64,000 nucleotides of DNA from Akebia trifoliata. Its lineage: Eukaryota > Streptophyta > Magnoliopsida > Ranunculales > Lardizabalaceae. Positions 47,892 to 59,040 of the stretch are shown one piece after another. Both the position numbers and the translations under genes were made by a program. The notes beneath the pieces are model-generated. The model had not been told where the DNA came from. It saw only the letters and a list, made by a program, of their open reading frames with translations, and made no database searches. Numbering within the stretch: the first letter of the stretch is position 1; each line of letters begins with the position of its first letter. Location of the stretch: positions 10,092,248 through 10,156,247 of the forward strand of contig CM030710.1 in NCBI GenBank assembly GCA_017979445.1. Direction: 5' to 3'.

Positions 47892-50800
47892 TGTAACACC
47901 CCAAGTTTTTAACTCGTATCTCGAAGAAATTAGATAGTGTTAATTCGAGGAATATTCTTAAAAGATCACTTAGAGTAAAGTGTTCGGATTATGCTATGAT
48001 CGTTTTTGTCAAAAACCGACTTCGCCATTAGTTTCAAAATGATTAAAATATATACTTTAGCCTGTAAGCAAGTTTGAATTCTAGTTCTAGTGAAAAAGTT
48101 AACAAATCCTCGAATTTCGTGTTAAGTGGGACCCAAAATAATAAATTTTCATTAGAGGGTATATCAGGAAGATCCGACCACACCATTAGGACCGCAATGA
48201 AAAATTATTCGAAATGATATGCCCGTTTGTCATTTTTCATATCTGAATAATTAAGTTACGATCGAAACTAGAAATGAGGGGAAAATTACAAGTATGCCAT
48301 CAGCTTTTTATAAAAGAAAGCAAACTTTCTTTTATTCTCACTTGTTTCCATTCTCTCTAGAGAAACCAAACCTCAGCTTTTTTCTAAACCTAGGATTTCT
48401 TCTCTTCACCTCAAGATTCATTGAGAAGGAAGGACCGTTGAACCCCGATGAAGAAGACAAAGTTGTCAGCTACGACGAGAGTCACAACCTCACCCTCTTT
48501 GTTAACCCATTCACGTCCATTTCCTCACCTTTCATCAGAAATCAGCGAGTAGCTTAGGGTATCGTCATACTTAGAGCTTCACCTTGTTAGTGGAGGCTTG
48601 TCTTCTAAGGTAGAAGTGGAGGAGAGTGTCGTTGTCGAAGGAGTTTCAAACCCTCATCCTCTTTGCATCAAACTCAGCTTAACACCAACTCTTTCACCAC
48701 CAACTTTGATCCTTGTACGAGTTAATCGCTTTCGGCGTCCACAAACAAGTAGGGGACTTTCAATTCCTATTGGTAACTTTAGATTTCTAAAAATATGCAT
48801 TTAGATTGTTTTAACAAAAGTCATTGTTTGCTTTGAATCGTAGAAATCTTTGTTTGAATAAAATTCATGCTAGAAATAAGGATTTGTTGTGTTTAATCTA
48901 TGTTTAAATGTTGAATTCGTGGGTGGATTGAGCGATTTGAAGAATAGAATAAGGATCCAAAGAAAGGATCGAAAAATCCAAAAATTGCGAGTGAGGTTCA
49001 GGCTGTAGGCGGGAAGGGTCGGTGCCACCGGCACTTGCCGAAGGCATTCTGTCGATCCCACTGACAGAATGGAGTTTCTGCCACTGAAGAAACCAAGAAG
49101 TCGTCAAAAAATTTTCTCTGTCGGCACATGCCGTCGATCCCACAGACACCTGTCGATGATTATTCTGTCGGTTCCACCGACAGAACTATGGTTCTGCCAC
49201 CGACAGCTACCGACTGAAACAGTTCTCTTCAAAACTGTGTTCTGACTTTTGGCTTGACTCCCCCATTGCCTATACACTATTTCTCACCCTTCATTTCATT
49301 AAAAATATTTAAGTAATATTTACTTTAAGTTATTTAATGAAATTAAGATTTTACCCCCCATTTCAGAATAATGGGATTGGTTTTAAGATCCGAATCTCAA
49401 AGGATCAAAATCCAAATTTTTGTTTCAAGAACAAAACGTAGATTTCGACGTTTTCGGCAAGTTTTCAAAATGTAACAACTTTTGCATAGTTTTGAATTAG
49501 ATTACAAAAATTATATGGTGTCGAATATCGTGATCGAGACTTTCATTTCGAAAAACCCATTTTCAATTTCGAGAACTTTAAAATTTTGAGTTTCCGACAC
49601 TTAGCCAAATTTTTACCAGTTTTCCTTTTTTTTTTACAGTTTTGGTCCTGTGCATTGCCGGGACCTTATTTTTTAATAAACTTTGATGATTTTCAATAGA
49701 GAGATCAAAAGAATGACTTTGAAAGATTGGAAATGGATAGTTGATTTGAAAAAATGAAAAACGAGAATGTCGAGAGAATGGGAAAAGGAATGAATCGGTA
49801 AAATGTTAGAGTCACGTCCAAGGGGTGACGTCTGCATTTTACATTGTATGTTGTATGTAGGTTGGTGAAAGGATATCCAGGTTATTAATGAAAGGGGTAC
49901 ATATTTATTTCCGATTATGTTAGCGCGTGTGCTGAGTACTGTTATTTATTTTTAGGCCGAGTGGCCATGGTTGCATGGTAGGAACTGGATATCCATTCTC
50001 AATCTTGTTCTGTTAATTTCTCTTTTGCTTTAAATGAAAAACTATATATATATATATATATACGTAACTATTTTGTGAGCTATTAAAGGGTTTGTGAATG
50101 CCTGAAGGGATAGTGCGTCACATCATCCAGAGGAGTGCACTATCTTGGGATGTACGGTAGGGACCACCAAGCTCATACGTGGTATGGGACACGTATGAGA
50201 GTGGAGTCACAACTGGAATCCAGGTTCATTCCTTTCTTATATTTACCAGTGAACGTGTATTATAAAGGTGGTCGTATACGAGTAGAGTGTCATTTGGGAA
50301 TCACATGCACGCCTGATAGGCATAGACGAAGATGATTGGTCAGTGATCACTAACAATCTAGTAGTAGTCAAACGTTTTGACACATCGAAAAGAGACCCAT
50401 TGCTTACAGTCACGTCAAACGGCCAGCCTGAGACGGATAAATGGTCACCAGTGTGGTAAGTGCAGCGACCGGCCACAAAAGCAGAAACTAAAAGCCAGAT
50501 TTATGTTGTAACATCATGTCCCGACTAGGAGCGATCCAGTCGTAAATCCCAACGCTCAAATTCCATTACTCCACCATTTGTATTATGTATCTATTGTTAT
50601 GTTTTAAACTATCAACTGAAAAGCATGTTTATTATTTCAATATTACCAACTGTATTTGCATAAATGGAAAAATGTATAACGTGTATGGATGATTGATGCT
50701 ATGTGTAGTTTTTAAAACTGTTTAGTTGCTCATCCCTGACTATATGTATCAGTTAATCGTAGTTTCAATCGTAAAACTTGCATGTTTTGAAATAATGCAG

Positions 50801-51344
50801 TATGATTATTTGATCATGTTAGGTGAGGTTATTAGTAGGAATTGTTTGTCGACCTACTGGGTAACCATTATTACTCATCCTTTCCTTCTTTTTTTTTAGT
50901 TGCAGAGCCTGTGCTTGGGGAGGCAAGTGTTGAGCCATCCGCTGAAGAGCATCTGGTTTGTCAGATCGACGACCAATGTCCCTTGCCCGGTGAGCACCAT
51001 GACTACTTCTACTAGGAATCTGTCCATCCTAGGAGAGGTATATGTTTTCCGGGCCGAGTGCTAGGTCTATGTTAGAATGAGGATAATTTTGTAATCCTGT
51101 ATAACTCTATTCCTTTTTGTGCAACTCTGACCTGGTTTTTTGTTGTTCATAAGACCTTCTATCTTCCATTTCTTATTCATTGTAGATATCGATGCTTTAT
51201 ACAGGATTGTTGAATTTGTTTTATCAGGTATGAGTTCTGTGAAACGCTAACATAAACAGAGGAGACCATGCCGAAATTTTGAGGCGCCACCTAGTGCCTC
51301 GAGGCGGCCTTGGGATTTGTGTTAGACTTTGGCGGGGCGCCACA
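47892..51344 (+). repeat. Del/Tekay-like solo LTR in PIF/Harbinger
   Basis: A 3453-bp LTR, TGTAACACCCCAAG to GGCGGGGCGCCACA, flanked by TGTTC (47887-47891) and TGTTT (51345-51349). No PBS or internal region follows. Landmarks shared with the LTR at 55431: GGGGTGACGTCTGCATTTTA (49826), GGTAGGAACTGGATATCC (49978), a TA microsatellite (50043-50062), GGGATGTACGGTAGGGACCA (50146) and ACCGGCCACAAA (50467). The frames at 48294, 48598 and 50135 lie in the LTR and are not genes. 49010-49215 is a GC-richer insert with inverted repeats. Confidence 0.85.
50043..50062. repeat. TA microsatellite at a fixed LTR position
   Basis: A run of about ten TA units. Runs at the same place, before GCTATTTTGTGAGCT-like sequence, occur in the LTRs at 57118-57138 and 63554-63582. 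The run at 58203-58230 is a second site near the LTR end. Confidence 0.85.
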
Positions 51345-52153
51345 TGTTTACTACTACATTAATGTTCAAGATTACTAGGAAGAGCTGCAACGGTTTGGTT
51401 GAAAAAATTCTCAAGCGAACGGAAGGTTGGAAATCTAAGCTTTTAGAGGATGGAGGAAAGCTAACCTTATTAAAGCACGTTTTTGCTTCCATGCCAATCT
51501 ACCTTCTTTCAATCCTTCCAAATCCTAAATCAACAATTCATACAATTGAACAACATTTTACAAACTTTTTGTGGAGGAGTGTAGGTGACTCGAAAAAAAT
51601 TCACCTTATGCGATGGGATAAGTTGGCAACTCCAAAGAAGGAAGGAGGTCTGGGGCTTTGTCGTTTAGAAGACATACACAAAATTAGCATGATGAAACTA
51701 TGTTGGAAATTTCACACTATTCAGTCCTTATGGACAGAATTCCTAAAAGGTAAATACCTTAAGGATCAATACATGTATGTAGCTAAAGATTTTCAAAATT
51801 CTTCTCTTATTTGGAAAGCTATGGTCAAATTAATGCCATTGATGCTTCAAAATGTCAGATTTATTGTGGGCAATGGTTGAAATATCTCTTTGATGTTTCA
51901 TAATTGGAAAGGCAATGACACAGTAGTTGAATTATTTCCTTTCGCCAACGGTTCTCTTCAGTTGGGACATACATGGACAAATATAAGGTGGAATCTAGAG
52001 AGGGTTGAAGTTCTTTATGGTGAAGATGTTGCAAACTTGCGTGGCTCTATTCAGGTGCAACAGGTTATTAAGGATAGGCCGGTTTGGATACTGAATTCTA
52101 ATGGGTTGTTCACTTCAAAATCTTCTTTGGAGGTTATTCGGGCTCATCACTAA
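51345..52153 (+). pseudogene. LINE reverse-transcriptase C-terminal fragment
   Basis: Frame to 51880 and a second frame from 51890 form one protein broken by a stop or shift near 51880. It has the plant L1-type RT tail: GWKSKLLEDGGKLTLLKHVF, YLLSILPNPKS, FTNFLWRSVGDSKKIHLMRW, PKKEGGLGLCRLEDI, then a zf-RVT-like part with RPVWILNSNGLFTSKSSLEV. The catalytic palm and the endonuclease domain are missing, so only about 270 residues of a much longer ORF2 remain. The ATG near 51329 is within the LTR end and is not a real start. No poly-A tail is visible after 52153. Confidence 0.82.
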
Positions 52154-52524
52154 AATAAATCAGAAATGGTGAATAATTTGAAAATTGGAATGTCCTCATA
52201 AAATTCAGATTTTCAGGTGAAAAATTGTTCATCATATTTGCCTCTTAGACGAAGTCAGGAAGAGAAGAAAAAGGAATATATCTCAAAAAAGGAATCCAAT
52301 AAAATTGTCCAATCGACTCCATTCCAAGAGATTACATTGTAATTGATTCCAATAAAAAGGAATCCAAAACCAAAGTGGATACCCATTCACATAACACATA
52401 TATCCCAAAAAAATCAGAAAAACACCCAAAAATCAACATCAAAATTCTTTAAAAAAATCACTACAACAAAACATATATGAAAGCAAAAAAAAAAATCTAA
52501 AACTTGAAAGTGATGTGAAAGAAA
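52154..52524 (-). other. PIF/Harbinger first intron, outer part
   Basis: Non-coding, A-rich on the plus strand, between the LINE fragment and the predicted splice donor. No gene seen. Confidence 0.4.
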
Positions 52525-52529
52525 CTTAC

Positions 52530-52700
52530 CTTTGTTCGATTTGAGAAACCCTAACGGAGTTGGCGAAGTTGAAAGAAGTTTGAAGAAGAAGAGATTACAG
52601 AGAGGAATTGGCGGAGTTGGCGGAGTTGATGAGAAATTTTGGGGAAAAAGATGAGATTATAGAGAGGTGTTGAGAGATTCAACAAGAATGACATTATTTG
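52530..52700 (-). other. PIF/Harbinger 5' UTR exon with splice donor
   Basis: On the minus strand a CT-rich leader (CATCAACTCCGCCAACTCCG, then AGGGTTTCTCAAATCGAAC) ends in CAAAG-GTAAGTTTC; the exon's last base is 52530. It has no ATG frame of note. The leader style and the position 300-470 bp inside the terminal sequence fit the first exon of the element's genes. The upstream limit is approximate. The frame at 52694-52921 is not supported. Confidence 0.55.
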
Positions 52701-52997
52701 TGTTGTCGTCTGTGTTGAAAATCAACAAAACGAAGGGTTTTAGGTTTATACTTTTGCTGGAAATTCAGAAAAAGGTGAAGGGTATTTTGGTTTTTATACA
52801 TAAATTGTTTTTCGGTGATTTTCTTTGTGCAGAAGCAGAATAAAGAAGCCATCTTTAGAGGACTCTTGATAAAAGCCATTTTTGGGCCTTTTTGATTTTG
52901 ATAAGAGCAGAAGAAGCCCAAATGAATAATGTTTATTAGGCTTTTTTGGCTTAGAAGCTAAAAAAGCATAAGGAGCGGGCTTCCGAAGTCCAAATGA

Positions 52998-53480
52998 ATA
53001 GCCCTTTAGTTATCACCTATACGGTATATCAAACCAAGTCACCACGTACCGTCTGATTGAGTATACTCGAGAGGTATATAAGTGCATTTGGGTAAGCGTG
53101 GCCAAATAAATTGCATTACACGTAATAGACCTAGAGTTTAAAAGCCTTCCTATAGGTCACGACTCGAAACGACTATGGGTGTTCCCGGGTTTCTCTAATC
53201 AATCCAACCAACAGGTAAGTGGGCAGATCGATCTAGACCGTTCAAACTAGACTCACAATATCGGTCCAACCAAATGTGTGAAATGTAAATCAATTGGCCC
53301 AATCAATAAATAGATCAAATTGATCAACACCAAACCAGTTGGACCAATCGATTTTACTTTCAAAGATTTAGACTATTTTATATCAAAAAGATTTGATCTT
53401 AGGGTCAAATTAATTTGTCTGATCAAAGGTTATATCCCAATTAGGGGTAGACCCGTGATTAATCTTTCTCACCTTCTTGG
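52998..53480 (+). other. Tat-B leader, middle part
   Basis: Resumes after the PIF/Harbinger element. It matches Tat-A2 at 31990-31490 on the opposite strand: CCACGTACCGTCTGATT (ATCAGATGGTACGTGG there), CCCACTTAC-like and GGGGTAGACCCGTGA (31496-31510). It ends at CTTGG, the target duplication of the next insertion. The frame at 53320-53523 spans the junction and is not a gene. Confidence 0.7.
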
Positions 53481-55248
53481 TAAAAGAGCCCTCGATCCGC
53501 GGGGTGCGCGGATCCACTTTTGACTTTGAGATTTGGGAGTCGCCACCTAGTTATTACAGTCTAGGAACCGAACATTGACTCGAAACAAATAAACAAAATT
53601 AATGTACTAAAAAATACTAAGTCCGGGGATCACATTACGAGGTGGAAAGGTGTTAAGCACCAACCCCGCCCAACAAACGCCGGTCTCTACTAATTCCCAT
53701 AAATAATTACATTGTTAAAAAGACCTAAATAATAATAATAATAATAAATAAAAATATTTACCTTTGCAACGCAACGGTTTTGTTCCATCAGATCTAATAA
53801 AACAACTTCTCGTAAAGTACTCATCGCTTTGTTCTGTCACCGAATTCGCTTTAGACCTCTAAGACGAAGTACCTCCTTCTTAAATCTAAATATTTCTAAT
53901 TTGTTTATGAATTTCTAGGTATTTTTTATGGGTTTCTAAATATTTTTTGAGCTAAAGTTGGGGTATGGATGTTTGGTAAGGAGTTAGGACTTCAAAATTA
54001 GGGTTTATGGGAAGTTAGGAAAGCTTTTTGACTTACTTTTCTTAGGATTTATTTTTTTATACAAAAATAGGTTGTAGGGATCCTTATTTATAGATTTTTT
54101 TAAGTACTTTTTAGATAGAGTTAGTATTTAATTATAATTATTTTAGAAAGAGTTAGTGTTTAATTAGAATTTATTTTTAAATAGAGTTAGTGTTTAATTA
54201 GAATTACATTAGATAGTTTTATAGTTTAATTAAAATTCTATTAGATATGTTTAGAGTTTAATTAGGTTTCTTTTAGATAGTTTTGGAGTTTAATTAGAAT
54301 TCTTTTAGATAGTTTTGGAGTTTAATTAGAATTCTTTTAAATAGTTTTAGAGTTTAACTAGAATTCTTTTTGATAGAGTTAGAGTTTAATTAGAATTCCA
54401 TTAGGGTTTTGACTTTGGTCTTATTAGATTGATTAAGTCTCACTTGATTTTCTAGAATTTAGGACTTTGACTTAATTCTTACTTGATTTACTAGAATTTA
54501 GGGCTTTGACTTAAGTCTCACTTGATTGACTTAACTTTACGACTTTGACTTAAGTCTTACTTGATTAACTTGAATTTAGGATTTTAACTTAAGTCTTACT
54601 TGATTGACTTGAATTTGAATTAGGATTTCACTTTACATTAATTAATATTTTAATTATTAATTTTAAAATTTTTAATTATTAAAATTGTAAATTATCATTT
54701 TGTCATCGGAAAGGACTTTTTGCATTTTAAGTCATTTTTTAATGTTCCAAGATATTTTAGAATTGATTTTTCATAAGAAATTTAATGAGAATATTGGTTT
54801 TTATCATTTATGAAATTTTTGTGCGAAATGGTCATGAACTTTATGAGGGGCATTTTCGTAATTTTGTCAAATTTTGTGAAAATTGACGAAAGGATTTATT
54901 TGGTTTCGATTTGTTGTTTTATGTGTTTGAAAGGATTTTTCTAAGTGTGATGTAGGCTCTAGGGATATTTTGAGGTTAGGGGTATTTTGATAATTTGGTC
55001 ATTTTTTAGTGATTTTTATCGTGAAACTTCTTTTTGTCTGAAAAATAATGATTTCTAGACTTTTGGAGTTATATTTTTCTAGCATAGCGCGATTTTTATA
55101 GTTTTGTTAGTTTGAGATACCTCATCCGAATTTTTGAAATAAATCTAATAACAAATAAAGCATTGGAATGATCATCCATCATTGGGAACCGTTGCAATCG
55201 GGTTGACAAGTTGATTAATTAGGCGAGTATAAAAATGGGGTGTCTACA
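53481..55248 (-). repeat. Inverted solo LTR of Tat-B inside Tat-B
   Basis: A 1768-bp LTR in minus orientation (TGTAGACACC reads from 55248 down), flanked by CTTGG (53476-53480) and CTTGA (55249-55253). Removing it rejoins leader sequence that matches 31500-31420 of Tat-A2. It has a TATA box at about 54095, an enlarged minisatellite (54110-54620) and the GGTGTTAAGCACCAACCCCG motif near 53650. It is a later insertion of the family into its own relative. Confidence 0.87.
54110..54620 (-). repeat. Minisatellite in inverted Tat-B LTR
   Basis: Eight to nine copies of a 32-36 bp unit (TTAGATAGTTTTGGAGTTTA plus ATTAGAATTC) followed by about five copies of a 38-42 bp unit (TTTGACTTAAGTCTTACTTG). It corresponds to 25530-25860 in the plus-strand solo LTR but has more copies. 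Confidence 0.8.
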
Positions 55249-55430
55249 CTTGATCACTATAAACTTATAATGCAATTGGATTTAAGGTTTCCCACCAAAC
55301 TTAGGCTAATCTCAAAATTTTAATCATGTGGTTAAGAATTAAACCTTAAGAACCAATGGTTAATCTGGGTGTTCTTCCACTCAGGTGATAATTGGTCCCA
55401 AACGTTTTAAACCTCTAACTATACCACTTT
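55249..55430 (+). other. Tat-B leader, last visible part
   Basis: Matches Tat-A2 at 31480-31330 inverted (ATCACTATAAACTTATA and TTTTAATCATGTGGTTAAGA). It should be close to the gag start, but the Del/Tekay-like element interrupts it at 55431. Confidence 0.65.
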
Positions 55431-58199
55431 TGTAAAATCCCAAGTTTTCAATTCGTATCGCAAGGAAAAATAAATATTGAAATTTTGAGAAAATCTTGAA
55501 AGTGGGACTTAGGGATAAAACTTTAGGAGGTTTCTGATCATTTTTAAGAAAATCTGATCTCACCATTGGATTCAAAATGATCGAAAAACATATTTTAGCT
55601 TGTAAGCATGCTCAAATGCGACTCCGAACATAAAAGTTGCAAAATTCTCGATTACCGAGTCGGATCAGGCTAAAATAATAAATTTTTACTAGAGCAAGAA
55701 TTGTTAAAATTCGATCATACCATTGGATTCTTAACAAAAAATTATTGAATATGGACTATTTATTTGTCATTTTTGGAGATCAGGAAGGCGAATTATCGTC
55801 AAAAACGAAAACAACGTCAATTTTAGGGGTTACCTTAAGCTAAAAAAGTAAATTTTTGTTAGAGATAGAATTTGGAGAAATTTACTATGTCATTTGATCC
55901 GAAATGAAAAATTAGATGAAATAGAGTATTCAATTGTCAATTTTGGAGTCTAGATGGTCAAGTTATCGTCGATCGAAATAATAGGTAAAATACCGATTTC
56001 ATCCTAAGAATTTATATAAATAAATTCTTAATTTTTTTTCCCTATTCATCTTCCCATTTCATTAAAAACTAGTCACATTTTATTTTTAAATTTGTTTTTC
56101 TCCCAATCTTCCAATTCTGATTCATCGTGAACCATTCACCATCGACGTCCGCCACAGAAGAGAGAAACGTCCGCAGCCTCGTTTTCTACAAAACCCATCC
56201 AAATTCATTTCGTTTTCTCATCTTTTTCACCCTGTATCATAAAAAAAAATAATTGTATATATATACAGGGGTTTCGTAACTTCAACCTCGGATTCATCCA
56301 TTTCGGGGTCAAACCGTCCTTTACCGCAGAAGGGAGAAAAGACGATGACATCGATATCTTCAAAACCACCAGGCTAATTTTAAAAATTAGTCGCCTCGAC
56401 GTACGAGTCATCTCAATTTTCGTGCACATACTTCAATTCTGTTGCCTAGAGATTGTAAGGACCCTCAATTTCTATTGGTAACCATAGATTGTGAAAATTG
56501 CATTTAGGATTTTATTAAAAATTTGTGATGTGTTTCCAAAAATATAGAATTCAATTAGTTATTTCAAATTCACGTCAGAACTTGCATGTTTGATATGTTT
56601 AATTGTATTTTATAATAAATTTTATGCGGGTAAGATATTTCATTGGATTATTTTCATCAATTGGGTCTTGTGCATCGCTCAATCTAAGTATTACTTTTTC
56701 AATGTTATTGAAAAAAATGAATTTCATAGTTGGAAAAATGATTTAATATTGATTGAACTCATATTGAGTTGATAAATATCAGAAAGTGGATATTTTGTTC
56801 AAAGATTGAAAACTGTAAAAATAAAAAAAAATAAAAAAAAATAAAAAAAGGGTATGAAACGGTAAAATGTTAGAGTCACACCCGAGGGGTGATGTCTGCA
56901 TTTTAAGTTATTGTGTTGTGTGTAGGTTGGTGAACGGATATCCAGGGATAATGTTACTGTTTGCATGTTTATTTACTTTTTGTTCGCGCGACGCGCTGTT
57001 TACGTTTTTGTTCCGTTATTTATTTTAGGTTGACTGGTGACACTTGTATGGTAGGAAACTGGATATCCATTCTCAACTTTGTATTGTTAATTTCTTTTTT
57101 ATTTTCAAATAAAGATAATATATATATATATATATATAGCTATTTTGTGAGCTGTTAAAGAGTCTGTGAATGCTTGAAGGGATAATGCGTCATATCATCT
57201 TGAGTGGTGTACTATCCTGGGATGTACGGTAGGGACCACTAAATTCATACGTGGGATGGGACACATATGAGAGTGGAGTCACAACTGGAATCCGGGTTAT
57301 TCCTCTCTATATTTACCAATGAACTTTAATGTAAAGGTGGTTGTATACGAATGGTGTGTATATTTTGGAATCACATGCTCGCCTGATAGGCATAGACGAA
57401 GATGATTAGTTAGTGATCACTAACAATCTATACTAGTCGAACATTCTGACACATTAAAAAGAGATCCATTGCTTACGGTCACGTCAAATGGCCAGCCTGA
57501 GCCGGATAAATTGTCCCGCAAGTGTGGCAAACAGCGACCAGCCACAAAATCAAGAACTACTACTTTATTATAAAACATCATGTCCCAATTGGGAGAGATC
57601 CAGTCGTGAATCCTAAAACTCTAATTCCAGTACCCCACCATTGTGTATCATGTATCTGTTACCTTATTTTAATATATAAAATGAAATGCGTGTTTAATCT
57701 CTTTATTTGATCAATTAGATTTGTATAAAAAGAAAATGTTATAGTGAGTACTACTGATGATGTAATGTGAGTTTTAAAATATTTAGTTGCTCATCCCTGG
57801 CTATATGTATCAGTTAATCGTAGTTTCTTTTGTACAATTTTATATATGTTAAAATGATTTAGTATGTTTATTTGTTCATATTAGGAGAAGTTATTGGCAG
57901 AAATTGTTTGCTTCCCTACTGGGTAACCATTGTTACTTACCCTTTCCTTTTCCATTTTTTAGTTTCAGATTCAGAGCTTGGTGAAGCAGGTGTAGAAAAC
58001 TAGTGAAAATCATCTGGTGGGTCAGATAAACAACTAGAGTTCGCCACTTGGTGAGTATTGGGGTTATACTCCCTAGTGGTGTCAGTTCCTCTAGGTAGTC
58101 TTATGAATTTTTTTTGAGTGTTAGGACTTCTGTTGGAGTGAGAAGTTTTGTATAATGTTGTATGTTGTTTATCCTTCCACACTCTAATCTATCGTACAT

Positions 58200-58230
<31 letters not shown>

Positions 58231-58413
58231 GGCTTTCGTTGGTATTATATTTTGTATGTATATATGCAGGATTGTATGTCGTTTATCAGGTGCTGGTTGA
58301 ATGCCTTGGAATGCTAATATAAACAGAAGAGACCATGCCAAAATTTTGAGGTGCCACCTTGTGCCTCGAAATCTGACATAGGACTTTATATTAGCGTTTG
58401 GCGGGACGCCACA
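55431..58413 (+). repeat. 5' LTR of Del/Tekay-like element
   Basis: A 2983-bp LTR, TGTAAAATCCCAAG to GCGGGACGCCACA, followed by AA and a tRNA-Met-type PBS. It matches the 3' LTR at 61879-64000 over the visible length, with scattered differences (roughly 10 percent by eye over the first 230 bp) and small indels. TA microsatellites lie at 57118-57138 and 58203-58230. ORFs inside it (such as 56205-56429, 58189-58509) are not called. Confidence 0.92.
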
Positions 58414-58415
58414 AA

Positions 58416-58430
58416 TGGTATCAAAGCATA
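58416..58430 (+). other. Primer-binding site, initiator tRNA-Met type
   Basis: TGGTATCAAAGCATA, two bases after the LTR. It differs at one position from TGGTATCAGAGC, the common plant PBS for initiator methionine tRNA. Confidence 0.88.
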
Positions 58431-59040
58431 ACAGTAGATCCATATGGGATACAGATCTGCTATATTTTGAAGAGTTGGTTGATACCATAGATATTAGAGT
58501 GATAGTCATAGAGTGTCACTAGGAATTCGGTATCCGAACTCATTAGTAGTTCCACATTGAAATTACGAGTTTTCTGTGTCTAGAAATATATAGAGCCTAG
58601 TAAGCCTAGGACAGGGTTCTAGGTTTATTCTGATAGTAATGAAAATGGAGTCCATTACTAAGTTCCAGGCTACGGTAGCAATTCATAATTATGTAAGAGC
58701 TATTTTGGCCTTATTCTGATAAGTGCCTTATTAGGGATAAACACAAGCAAGATGAGTGGACAAGACAACAGTCGAAATGCAACAGAAATGAGACAAATTC
58801 TGAATCAGACCACTAACTCGATAGCATAGTTAGTGTCATTCATGGAATAGATGGTAAAGGTCCAATCTGTCAGTAATAAAAATGGTGTTCATTACTAGAT
58901 TCCTTATTATACTAGTAGTTAAGACTTCCATAAGAATGATGTTGGCGTGATTCTAAGAAGTACCTTATTTCTGATAAATTTAATATTAGTGAACTTGTAG
59001 GTTAGGAAGGATGCAAGGAAATATAGGTACAACTAGACCC
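58431..59040 (+). repeat. Leader with a 110-bp direct repeat
   Basis: Two imperfect copies at 58629-58738 and 58867-58977, 238 bp apart. Each begins CTGATAGTAAT/CTGTCAGTAAT, then AAATGG, CATTACTA, and ends AAGTGCCTTATT/AAGTACCTTATT. No coding frame is supported. Confidence 0.7.

Larger units (their letters stand above)
43942..52997 (-). mobile_element. PIF/Harbinger DNA transposon carrying later insertions
   Basis: Right end: on the minus strand GGGCTATTCATTTGGACTTC, preceded outside by TTA, the 3-bp TWA target typical of the superfamily. Left end: AGCATGTTCGTTTGACAGC near 43945, preceded by CTA; the terminal match is weak, so this end is tentative. Inside, on the minus strand, are a 5' UTR exon with a splice donor (52530), a Myb/SANT-like ORF and a DDE transposase, the standard two-gene layout. 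The solo LTR (47892-51344) is a later insertion. Transposase damage makes it inactive. Confidence 0.65.
39703..55430 (+). mobile_element. Tat-B element, interrupted, no 3' LTR in window
   Basis: A plus-strand Tat-like element. Recognised parts: 5' LTR 39703-41289, PBS 41291, tandem array 41845-42940, leader 43000-43800, then leader again at 52998-53480 and 55249-55430 after insertions. The leader order is the same as in Tat-A2 read from 32540 towards 31400. No gag or pol is reached, because the Del/Tekay-like element enters at 55431 and continues to the window end. Insertions inside are a PIF/Harbinger element and an inverted solo LTR of the same family. Confidence 0.75.

Noticed and set aside
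48294..49149. Frames of 87, 68, 63 and 81 codons
   Set aside because: They lie inside a solo LTR; the frames are not kept in the homologous LTR at 55431.
56205..56429. Minus-strand frame with a partner at 62627-62851
   Set aside because: Present in both LTRs because the LTRs are copies; low complexity, no motif, and no sign of translation.
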